From positions 50,032,006-50,096,005 of the forward strand of contig NC_085047.1 in the NCBI RefSeq assembly GCF_963662255.1: 64,000 nt of DNA, read 5' to 3'. The notes beneath the pieces are model-generated. The model saw nothing but the letters and a program-made list of their open reading frames with translations, had not been told where the DNA came from and did not search any database. Shown here piece after piece: positions 36,069 through 46,829 of the stretch (within the stretch, counting starts at the first letter, position 1; each line of letters opens with the position of its first letter). This stretch comes from Cinclus cinclus (taxonomy: Eukaryota; Chordata; Aves; Passeriformes; Cinclidae). Position numbers and translations under genes: made by a program.

Positions 36069-39000
36069 TCAGAAGTTCATAAACCTGTTAGTAAGCCATA
36101 AGAATGTTAACTGTGTGAAATTTCTTAGTCTTTCCTATTGCTGGTTCAAATTTGAGAAAATCTGGCTGGACTGCTGCAAAAACATACTGCTTCCTTGACC
36201 TCCATACTGAAGGTTCCTGCCTCCACAGCAATCCCTGGATTGGGAAACAGTGTTTCTAAAGCCATTTTAATGCAAAATATGATGTTAAAGTCATCTTATG
36301 AGCAGTTTAGGCTTATTTGCTGGACCTTGTGTTGAATGAAGCAGCTGGGACTAGTGTGTGTGTCTCATTCCACCAATTCTGCTGTGAGGCAGTAATTTCA
36401 GGTAAAGAGGAGGTAGGAAATTGCTGGGAGGGGAGATGACACCTTAAGCCACTGAAGCTTCTTCTGCTCTGAACATATTCTTATGGCTTACAACTTCTTT
36501 ATTTTTTGATAAAGGCCATAAACCTAGAGGTTCTGGATAAGACATGATGTTGGTGGGTGTCAGTGAGTGTGGTTAGGCAGAATCCAGCTGTGTTGGTGGA
36601 GGAGAGCATTACTCACAGTCAGACCCCAGAGACTTATCATGGTCCTTTCCAGCAATCTGCAAATCTGCCAGCAGAGCTGATTGTGTGCCTGCTCACTCTG
36701 ATTTATTCTAGTCAGTTCAATCAGAAGCTGATATAAATTAATGTAACTCTTTTGCCATGAACATTAGATTCGGTTCAGAAGTGTCTCTTCAGCTAGAGTA
36801 ATTGCAGACACTGTCAGAGAAGTTTAAAGCTGTGCACTCCTAGGGTCTCTGACAAATTAACAAAACTGGTTTCTGAATTGATTTGGTTATCATTACATAA
36901 ATTCCACTGACTAGAGGGCTGGCTCAGGCTTTTAGCACAATGTAACAGAAAGCTTCATTTGTAACCTCCTCCCACCCACAAAGTTCTGCAAGGAGAAGGT
37001 TGAAATCATGTGAGAAGTCTGTGAGTTATGAACTGCCCTCTGCTTCTGTCTTCCCTTCCCCTTGCAATTATATTTAACTAGACTCCAGGAATTATTGTGC
37101 CTTCATAATAAGCTTTAATGCTCAGATGCAAACATAACTCTTTACCAAAGGTCTTACAGGCTGTATGAAGAAATGCTGTAATAATGAAAAGGGAAAAACA
37201 ATAGGGAAGCAATAGGGAGAAGAAGGTGCATGTTACATATTCATGGGCATTAACCTTCCAAGGGAAGTTATGCACAAGTCAGTAAAGGCATCAGTAGACT
37301 GTTAATTTTCATACACACATAGTAATTGTTCTTCTGTGTAGCTATCTTTCTGGAATTATATTTATCAGTATGACACATCCACCAATTTTTCTCCTAGGAA
37401 AGAACCTCAGAGTCCAAACCCTGAGAAAGATTTAGTCAACACATTTCCCACAAGGCACATCTCATAGTGCTGTAAATTGTTGATAGAGAACAGTATAAGG
37501 GAAAGCAGTTGATTTGCAAACAGGATTTCAATTAAGCCAGAAGGTGAGAGGTGGAATAGAGAAGGATGTTTTTATTTATCTGGTCAGTGTAGATATCTAT
37601 CTTTTAGACTTTTGCCTCTGATTCAAGACTTTGGGGATACAATTCCTGCTTCAACCAAGGCAGATTGTGCCCTGAATGTGCTATTTTTTTTTTCCAGTGC
37701 TTATAGCAGACTCATCTGATCAACATAAGTATGAGTATTTGCACTGTAGATGTCTAAAGGTAGGTGACAGGAGTCCCACCCAATGTGTTGCATTGTTAGA
37801 GTCCTAGAGAGGGAAAGCTGTCATGGCAGTTTTTAGTAGGTTGATTGAAATGATGAAAAACAGGCTGGTGTCACATTAATGGAAAACACGGGTGGAAGAG
37901 AAGACGGATCTTTGAGATGAGTTGAACCAAGCCCACAGTACACTGGAAAAAAAATCCCACCTGTTCTGCTTTGAGTCTGTGGATAGAAATTAGAAAAATA
38001 AACAGGAACTAGGATATTGTGTTTCTTTTATATGTATACTTAACATGCAAAAGCATTTTGCATATGTTGGAGTATTACTTTTTGGAGAAGGAATAAGAAA
38101 GGAGTTTACGGCAGTCAAAACAAAGAGAGAGGAAACTTGGACAGAAGCTTCAAAGAAAGTAGAGTCATGCCCAAGGAGCTGGATGTCAGCAACTGTTAAG
38201 TGAAAACCTGGACCAGGAAAGAAAATTTATTCACGCCATCTCTGCTTGTGGCAGACCACTAGACAGTATCAAGTGGCAGTTTCCTTATTCTGTCTGCTGG
38301 GGTTGACAGCTGAGAGAAAATCTCTCTTGATGTGCTTTTGTTTGGTAGTACTACTCTTTCATGGTCAAGTGCGAACTTCAAGCTGTTTTTTAAAGATGTG
38401 ACATTCTGGACTTGCACTGTCTGTCCCACTGCAATAAGTTTGATCCTCACTTCTCAGTCTCTACCACATTTGCAAATGGATGGAGGTCTAACCAAGCTCC
38501 TTTTAGTTTTGTCGTAAGTAGCACAGTAGAAAAGATACCTTCAGCTGGTGCTTCTGCTGAGCAGAAGGCAGGCAGAACTTGGCTGTTCTAGATTTCATCT
38601 GGCAGCAAGCTGCCCGGTGTGCCCATGTAAAATGACTAGCAGCTCCCCACTTAATGATACCCACAGCATCTGCTTCTGTGCACGAGTTGCAATACCATGT
38701 ATGATCCATTGGCAAGTTTCTTGAAGGGAATAACTGCTAAGTGGGAATGGATACAACACCATAGGGTAGTAGGCTTTGGTAATTTGAAGCAGTTACATCA
38801 GTTGAGCCCATTAACTCAGGCACAGCCATTTTAGGTCATGCTGGTATATATTATTCTCATTCCCCTGTAGATGTTCATCTGACTTAGCAGTGGCAGTGTC
38901 AAATCAGGGAGCTGTTGGGCAGCTTTTTGCACACACTGTGTAGATGCCCAAACCGCTAGAATAAACAAAGCATAGTCTAATGCATATTAATGGCTTGCCC

Positions 39001-41491
39001 AGCATGTTTCATTTCTTAGTCATGTTAGTTGCAGTTCCGCAGTGTGAGACACTAGAAAATGAATTGGTTTTAACAATCCACTCCTGTAAACATATTCATT
39101 CAGGAGAGAAGACAGCTACATTTAAAGAGCATTCCTTCCACAGCTGTCTCAAATAGTCCTTTGAATAGTGCTGTGATCAATGGTAGTGAGGGTGTTTACA
39201 CTGGAGAAGGACACAGCGAAAATCAGTGTTCTGGTGTGTGCCTTAGTATCAAGATTTTGCAGGGCAGGAGGTAAACCATGCATCTGCAATGAAAGAACAA
39301 CTTCTGTCATTTACTGATAACTTCTGAAAGCCCCATCACTGAATATGTAAAAAGTTCTGAATAGATAAGAGTAATGTAGACAAGATGTAATTACAGATCA
39401 AAGTTCGTAATTGAAAAAATTTTTAAAAAATGTTTGAGGAGAACAATAAAGTTAAATATACACTGGTAATCATTGTGAAGAATCTCTTTTCCCTTTCTGG
39501 TCCCCTAAAACGATTACTACTGGGAATTTGCAGTGGTTTCCATTTGAACAACTTAATCCGGTTCGTTTTTTGACAGTAAAATTGGGAATCTTTTTTTAAC
39601 TTCAGAATTTGGACCATCACTGAACATTGTGCATTCTGTTAATGTTGTTCATTTATCTAATAAATGAGAAACATGGCTGTGTCAGTAGAGGATCGGTGGC
39701 ACGAAGAACAGTATCTCATTAAAGAACAGACATTGACATCACAGCTTCAGTGAAACATGTTTTAAACTATTATAACATCCCATTCACATTCTCAGGGGGA
39801 ATATTCACTGCCTATGTTTAAATATATAACGTAGATGCCTAAATTAGGAGGCTGGTCTCCCTAGATGCCTTGCATAGTTGAAGGAGTGAGAGGCTCCTCC
39901 AGAGAGCAGTTCAGACTGTTAGTTAGACTTCTGCTCTGAATTATCATCTTGAGGAGCCTCTTCAACTTTGAATGCCTTTCTGTGCTATTCTTTGCATCTT
40001 TGCCTTGGCAACTAAACTGATTTACCTGATCTCCACCCCTCGGCACTTGTTCTTGCCTTCTACTTCACATACCACTCTGTCTCTTGGGCTTGTGCAGGGG
40101 TTGATGTGGTGCTAGGTTGGTGAAATTGTCTGAGTTGAAAAGAACCCTACAAAAGAAGGTGTAACTTTTAACCTAGGTCATGTCTCTGATTTTCTTAATT
40201 GCACGACCTTGTAAACAGGTCTGAGGAAGCAATGGTGCAACCAAGTGTGCAACCAAGAAAAAGATATTTGACTTTAAAGATTTAAGTTAAGGAGTCTGAG
40301 TCTTGAATCTAAGTATCATTCTGTTCAAGCACATTATTTTTATATCATTACAGTTTCAAAAATGTCATGGAAGTTTATTATGGCTTGTGTCACTGTAAGG
40401 AAAATATAATCTAGCCATGCATCTCTGTTATCTGTGGTAAAAGTAGCCATAATTTAAACAGAATTATTTATAGTATTTACAAATTTACCATGAAAAGGTG
40501 TGCCAAACTTTATAAATAGGCCTAGAAGTGTGGTGTTTCCAGAGTGCAGTCAAGTTGGAGTAGCTTAAGAAGTTTCCCACCCATCAGCCAAGGGCTTCTA
40601 ATGTTTCATCAGACATGCAGGATGCAATGTATCTACCTTTGATGGTTTACAGTGCAGGCATCAGCTTGTAAACTAGTTGTCTTAATTTCTTTTCAAAATC
40701 AATGGAAAACCCAGCCTTTTAGATCATGCTTTATATGACTCATAAGAGATGCTCAGATATGAAATTTCTACATTTGGGCAGCTGGATCCTACCTCCAGGC
40801 TGAGCAGCTGCTCCTTGTACATGGAGCACTGCTGACTACAACAAGTGAGGTTCAACTGCCCTGTGTGCTGACCTCTAAAACCACCCAGGCTCAGCTGCTA
40901 GTATGGCACTAAAGCTTCATTCTTTGATTATTAAAACTCATTCCTGTTCAGACAGACTTGATGCTACTGGTGTCCACCACCAGGACATTTTTGCAGTCTC
41001 TGGCAATTAAGGTATTTCATGTTGTTACAGAATTAACCATCCTGTTATAAAGCAGTATTCTTTTAAAACAAGCATGTATTAGGAACGTGAGCCACAAACC
41101 CAATGAGGTGAGAGAATTATTAGTAGTTTTCAGTAGTTTTGCATGGCATCTCTTGCTTTTTAAAATTCAGTAGTCATCAGGTAGGCATCTTAAGAGCCTG
41201 CAAAGAGATTGTTTAATTATACTTATCTGTGACCTTCTATAGATTGACCTACCTAATTGCCTCCTTTAGCTGAAATACTCAGCTTTCTGGTCCTTCTCCA
41301 TGCAAGTAAGAATAAAAATATTTTAAAATAATAAAAAGATTCCTAAAGATTTAAATAAGGAAGAAGGTAAAATCCACAAAGAAGCACAGCTGGAAGTGAA
41401 CTTCTATATGCTAAGCTGGAGTTAAACCTATATATGCTGTTGTCTTCCTTTATGCATTTCCTCATTCAAGTAATTCTTCTTTCCTTAAAAG

Positions 41492-41510
41492 AAAAAAAAA
41501 AAAAAAAAAA
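41492..41510 (+). repeat. Homopolymer A19
   Basis: A pure A run ending in GAAGGAGGG, about 75 bases left of the solo LTR. It does not form part of the LTR. Confidence 0.9.
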
Positions 41511-41584
41511 GAAGGAGGGAAAGTGTTGCATTTATTTTTCATATTTGATGAATTTTTAAATGTAATGAAGTTACAAAATCGGCC

Positions 41585-42174
41585 TGTTATGGCTTAGCCC
41601 CAGTAGGCAGCACAGCCCCACACAGCTGCTCACTCACTCCCCAGCCAGTGGGATGGGAGAATCAGAAGGGTAAAAATGAGAAAACCCATGGGTTGAGATA
41701 AAGACAGTTTAATAGGTAATGCACAAGCCCCACAAGCTAGCAAAGAAAATGAAGGAATTCATTCACAACTTCCCAGAGCCTGGCAGGTGTTTAGCGATCT
41801 CCCAGGAAAGCCAGGCTCCCTCATGCTTAATGATTGCTTGGGAATAGCAACATCATCACTCCGAACATCTCCCCTTCTTCCTTCTTCCCCCAGCTTTATA
41901 AGCTGAGCATGTCACCACATGGTCTGGGATCTCCCTTTGGTCAGCTGGGGTCAGCTGTCCCTGCTGTGTTCCCTCCCAACTCCATCTGCACCCCCAGCCC
42001 ACTTGCTGGTGGGATGGGATGAGAGGCAGAAAAGGCCTTGACCCTGTGTAAGCCCTGCTCAGCAGTAACCAAAACATCCCCATGTTATTACTGTTTCCAG
42101 CACGACTCCAAAACACAGCCCAAGCACCAGCTACTGTGAGGAAAACTGCCTCTACCCCAGCCAAAATCAATACA
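41585..42174 (-). mobile_element. Solo LTR of an avian endogenous retrovirus
   Basis: A ~590-base element read on the minus strand from TGTATTGATTTTGGCTGGGG to an end complementary to TGTTATGGCTTAGCCCCAG, so its ends are TG and CA. It carries a promoter TATA box (CTTATAAAGCTGGGG, about 41894-41908) and a CCTATTAAACTGTC polyadenylation-signal region (about 41705-41718), in the order expected of an LTR. I recognise the family from memory as frequent in neoavian genomes and cannot name it securely. No gag, pol or env sequence lies on either side, so only a recombined solo LTR remains. No clear target-site duplication is seen. Confidence 0.88.
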
Positions 42175-43799
42175 AGAGCCTGAAGTCTTCACATCCTTTT
42201 GCAATGTAGAAATACATGTATGATGAGGGTACTTGTACATAAGAGATTGAGATTTCTGTAATTACCGGTTACAAAAGAACAAAAGTTATTAAAAGAAATT
42301 GTTCCAAGTGCACAGGAGAATAATATTCTATGGATTTCTCAGGATGGAGAAGGTGATCCTGTACTCTTTCCCTTTGACACTTTTCATAATTTTTATTCTG
42401 GGTTTCTCTTTTGCTCAGATACCAAAAAATTCCCCTCCTATTGAGACAGTACTTGAGACCTTTCTACCTCATGAAAGCAGTGTCCAGCACTACTGTTCAG
42501 TGCAGTGCTGGCTGATATGGGCAGTGGTGCAAAATCTGTATCCACACAAGAGAGGGAGCAGTTTTCCATCCCAAGGCTCAGTGGCATGTGCTGATGCACA
42601 CCCTGGATGCTTAGGGCTACTCCAGACTGCTCTGTCCATGCCACACAGACCTGTACCCTGGATCTCATATGTATGTGGTGTCCATCTCTGCCTGGTACAG
42701 AACCTGCAAGAATAGTGTTGGAAGACAACATGGGTCTGGAAGAGCCAAATACAATGTTCTTTGCCTTACTGCCATTTGGGGGGAATCTCAAAAGTGAATG
42801 CATGGAATGTACCTGAAAAGGTCCCCAAGGAGAAAGCTGCAATTTAGCAGAAGGGACAGTTGGGTGCTCAGGCTTCCTCCCATGACCTCTGTGTGGGACG
42901 TAGTGGTGACATTTCCTAAGTACCCAGCTTTAGTCCTGTGGTAGGATGAGTCCAATATAAACACACACATTCATATAGATTATTTGAGCATCTGTGTTAT
43001 TGTATGCAGATTTTGGAAACACAAGTGGTTAATACCGTACATTGGAGGCACCTTATTCTTTCATGCATACTGCTGAAATAAAACCACTTACATTCCTAGT
43101 TAGTAGCTCTACCTGCAACTCGGCTGAGCTTTGGCTGGGTCTTTGATCTAAACATAACGTTTTCCTTCCTGAGATAGCCTACGCTTCAGTGATATTCTTA
43201 GTAGAAATGCAGTGCAAAAGTGAAATAGATAATATTAATTGTTGTCTAGAAGCTTTCTATCCACTGCATAGGAAGCCCTTATCACATTTTTCATCAGGCC
43301 ATATGGCATCTAAATATAATGTGCTAAATTACTAATTCAGGACAATAAATAACATTATGATTATGTGTTATGGGTGCCACCTCATACGTGCACAACAAGT
43401 AATTATAGTTGGAATGAGTAATGGAGATTTGAGTGTTATATTTAGGAATATATTAGAAAGGACACAGTTTGTCATTAGGGATGGTAATTGTCTCATCTCA
43501 CTTTGCAGATTCAATAAGTAGGTGTCCATACTAAGCCAGTCATCTGTGACTGCATCTGTGACCAGTGGACAGGGACTTCAAAAGATAAATGGTCCCTCCT
43601 CTCTTAGACAGATATTTTCAGAGGACTGCATGTCAAAATCTCACACAAACAGAAAATCTTCAACAACATCTTTCTGGGGAAAAAAGAACATGCAGGAAGA
43701 TCTGGTCACACATTGTAACCTTTCTCGGATGAATCTCCAAGTCTTCTCTGCTTCAGTGAACAATCATCCATAGTGAAACTTGTGATCGTGTTTATTTAA

Positions 43800-43990
43800 G
43801 CCTTTTTTTTAATGTTCCAGTGATGGAAGTTTCCCCATTTCTCTTATGGAGTCTGTACCAATGCTTAATTTCCTTAATCCTGGACTGTTGTATAGTGGTT
43901 TAATGTAAATATCCTTTACTGCAATTTATCCCTATTGCTTCGTGTTCTGATAGACATAAGCAAGTTTATTTCATCCTTTTTCACAAGTAC
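43800..43990 (-). repeat. Possible ancient CR1-like stretch (low confidence)
   Basis: On the plus strand, GATGGAAGTTTCCCCATTTC, ACCAATGCTTAATTTCCTTA and CCCTATTGCTTCGTGTTCTG fall in the same order as the CR1 reverse-complement blocks for 'GGAGACTCCACAACCTC', 'CCAGTGCTTAACTACCCT' and 'CTGTTGCCCCTTGTCCTG'. The divergence is too large for certainty. Confidence 0.4.
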
Positions 43991-44949
43991 TTTTCACATA
44001 TTCAAAGATTCCCCTGCCCCCAGCTTTCTTTCTTCTTGACATCATTTGTGTCTTGACACTGAACTAAAGTACTAGTAAAGTGATATTAGTAGGATTTATG
44101 TAGAGTTAAACCTTCCCTCCCCTACCCCTTCAGGGTCCCCCATAACCCCAGTGTTGCACAGACTCAATGATAGATAGCACTGATCTATCTTGCTGCACCC
44201 ATGTTTGTGACACCCTAATGCTGTTGGTCTCTCAGCCCTGGCTAATTTCAAGTGAACACTCCCAACTCCTTCCTGGTAAATCAGGGGGAGCAGAGAGTTA
44301 AGTGTGAGGTTGTTTGACACTTTTTATGGACACTAGCTGGTTCACAGCTTTCCAAGGCATCATGTCCACACAAAAGTGACAGTTTAGGCGCTTGTTAGCC
44401 AGTATTTACAAGCATAATGTCGTTTTTGACTCACATCTGCCTTTTTATTTTCATGTGCTGTTTTCACTGACCTTCCATGCTTTCTAATTTCTTTACAGTG
44501 ATACCTTCATAATTTCCACAAACTGTTCAACAGCAATCCAGCCATTTTGTTTGAGTGTACTGAAATATGCTTAAGGATCTTAAGTGAGCTACGCTTCACA
44601 CAGAACATTTCACGGAACTATACATTATACCACAAAATTGTTCTTAACATGCTAATTTAAAACATATTTTTCTTTATATTAGTTCATAAAGAGAGAGGAA
44701 GGAAGATATTTAGCTCCAGACAGCACTTGCAATAGAAATCAGTTATTTCTGTACAGCATCTTTCCTTTGAAATATCACTAAATGATTTCCAGAGAGAGGA
44801 AGAATGTAATTTAATGATCCCTTGCACAGCTCAAACACCTTTCATCAGAGCATCTCAAAGCATTTCAGACAAGCCTCAAAGCTTGTCTGTTTTTCCCCAA
44901 CTATTTCAGTTAGCCTAATAAAAGATACTGTCTTCCTACACACATTGTA

Positions 44950-45050
44950 TTGTTTAGCACTCAAAGCATTATCATACTTGTTTTACAGATAACTAAAAGG
45001 GGCACAAAGAATCCACATAGTTTTATTTGAGACAGTGAATCTAAGGTGAA
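44950..45050 (-). repeat. MIR-like ancient SINE relic
   Basis: The plus strand reads TTTAGCACTCAAAGCATTAT, then TTGTTTTACAGATAACTAAA and AGGGGCACAAAGA. These match, in order, the reverse-complement MIR blocks CTAAGCACTTTACA, ATTTTACAGATGAGGAAACT and GAGGCACAGAG. The similarity is ancient and assigned by eye. Confidence 0.5.
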
Positions 45051-46587
45051 CTCTGGGGGGTCTGGTTTTCACTGAGTCTCCAGGATGTCCACAGTACATG
45101 CTCTCAGATTACAGGCAGACACGTAAAGCAAAATCTTCGTTCCACTTACATCAGTGGCAAAGTTCCCATTAATCTGAATAAGGCTGAAATTGCGTCCTAG
45201 CTTTTCTAGCTGCTGCCTGCCAATGTCAGCTTCAGACCTGTGCATCCTTCCTATCTTCTACGTCACTGTTAGTAATGGAGGTTCTGTCACACCATGCCTG
45301 GCATTTCCCCCAAAGTGATCAAAACAAGTCTAAATAAGGAATGAGAGACCCCAGCAACAGGAGGGGATTAGTGTGTGGTGTGTGGCTAACAGTGTCCCCA
45401 CAGTCACTGCAGATCCCTGCATCTGCCTGCATGTTCTTTGTGCTGACAAAAGGAGCCCTACGAAGAGCCCTTTGGACAGGCTTGCCCTGACCTGGATGTG
45501 TGCTGTCCTTGCTCATGAGTGTCCCAGGCTGCAAATATGCTGCTGACACCACTACAAAAACCATGTCAGGTCTCTGTTATCATGTCTGACCTTTTTAATT
45601 AAAGGACAGTCTAACCATTTTGAGAAAATCTAGCAATCTCTTTCAGCTTCATTTTCGCTTAATTAAGACTGTGGATTTGAGCATACAGCAGCAAATGCAT
45701 CCAAAGAAACTATTGTCTTAAGGAATTAGAGTCTCAAAACAATGATCATTAAGTCTTTTTTATATACTGTCTGTGGAGTATGCACTTTCATCAGAAGCCA
45801 TATTGTACAAAAGAAATACAAACACTTTAAAATGGAGATTACAAAAAGGAGCACAAAGAGAGAAACTGCCATATACAGATGTCTTCTGCTTTTGAGGATA
45901 GATGAATATGGTCCTGATGAGAAAGAGAGCATGTGTTCATTCTCACTCCCTGTACTGTCCATTTGTTCCTTGCTACAGGGGTCTTCTCAAGCTTGATGGG
46001 GGTGCAGCCTGGGTGGCTGGTCTTAGTATATTCTTGTTTATTTTCAAGCAAAATGATTACTAAATCCTCTTGCTGTGGTGCTAGACTGAGAACAAGAAAG
46101 CTCTTCCCCATCTGGCATTTGTTATCTTCAGCTGCCTTTCCTCTTTCCTAGGTATTTCAGGTCATGGATAAGCTAGAGGAAAAAAAGAGTTTTTCATACC
46201 ACCAATTTCAATTTGAAGGTAAAGAACACCAAACAGATGAGTTCTGAGAGTAACTTCTAGGCTCACAGAAACATTTTCCTGTCTTTTTGGCAAAATTAAA
46301 TGCTGGTGTTTCTGTACTCATCTTGTATTACAGGCCACTTGCAAATCTTTGTATCTGATCATTCTCTCATTGTGTTGGAAAACAATATGTGGGAGTTTCT
46401 TTCCATACTAGATCTTAGTGGGTAACTTGCTAGCAAACTAATTTTACATTACTTGGATTTAAATAATAAAAAGGCTTAACTCCAGTCTGAGAAGAGTTTA
46501 TTGTCCACAACTGTAGCCTAGAGACAAACTCCAGCACCTTTGGGACTCGGCTGAGGCAGCAATTAGGCAGCATTTTATTGTGATGCA

Positions 46588-46824
46588 GTGAGTGCGCAAA
46601 AGATGAAGCTGGACTACTCTCGAGAGCTTAGAAACAAAATTGGCTTCCTGGAGAGAGAACATAAGAAATCTGGCAACCTAAAAATATTTAAAGAGCTTAA
46701 GGCTCCCAGGGGAGAATTTCAAGCTATTGAAGTGGAAAAGACTGAGCATTTGCTAAGATTGAAAAAAAAAAAAAGGGGGGGGGGGTTACATGAAAAACGA
46801 CAAAGTGGGGTTTTTTTACTGTAG
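46588..46824 (+). pseudogene. Probable relic of an L1-type non-LTR retrotransposon ORF2
   Basis: A 78-codon open frame includes RELRNKIGFLEREHKKSGN, LKIFKELKAPRGEF, VEKTEHLLRLKKK and, after low-complexity A13/G11 runs (46762-46785), LHEKRQSG. This follows the segment of L1/Tx1 ORF2 proteins between endonuclease and reverse transcriptase, where a helical ELE-H-K-LKEL-R-E motif precedes EKAE-L-L-K-RYYEHGDK. Nothing recognisable of the endonuclease or reverse transcriptase flanks it. L1-type sequence is scarce in birds, so the assignment needs a database search. The alternative is a chance coiled-coil-like frame. Confidence 0.42.
46762..46785 (+). repeat. A13 run joined to G11 run
   Basis: Thirteen A residues pass directly into eleven G residues inside the L1-like frame. 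Such runs are prone to sequencing and assembly length error. Confidence 0.9.
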
Positions 46825-46829
46825 CATTT

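Larger units (their letters stand above)
34376..41584. other. Intergenic region upstream of KATNAL1
   Basis: No coding exon or RNA gene is recognised in about 7.2 kb. It holds a CR1 scrap at about 36.02-36.07 kb, a C10 run at 35754-35763 and an A19 run at 41492-41510. Any divergent non-coding transcript from the island would run through here, but none can be drawn from sequence. Confidence 0.7.
42175..46540. other. Intergenic region between the solo LTR and the L1-like relic
   Basis: No gene is recognised. It includes a chance-looking frame at 42344-42715 (see findings), a possible old CR1-type stretch at about 43.8-43.99 kb and a MIR-like relic at about 44.95 kb. Otherwise nothing is recognised. 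Confidence 0.7.
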
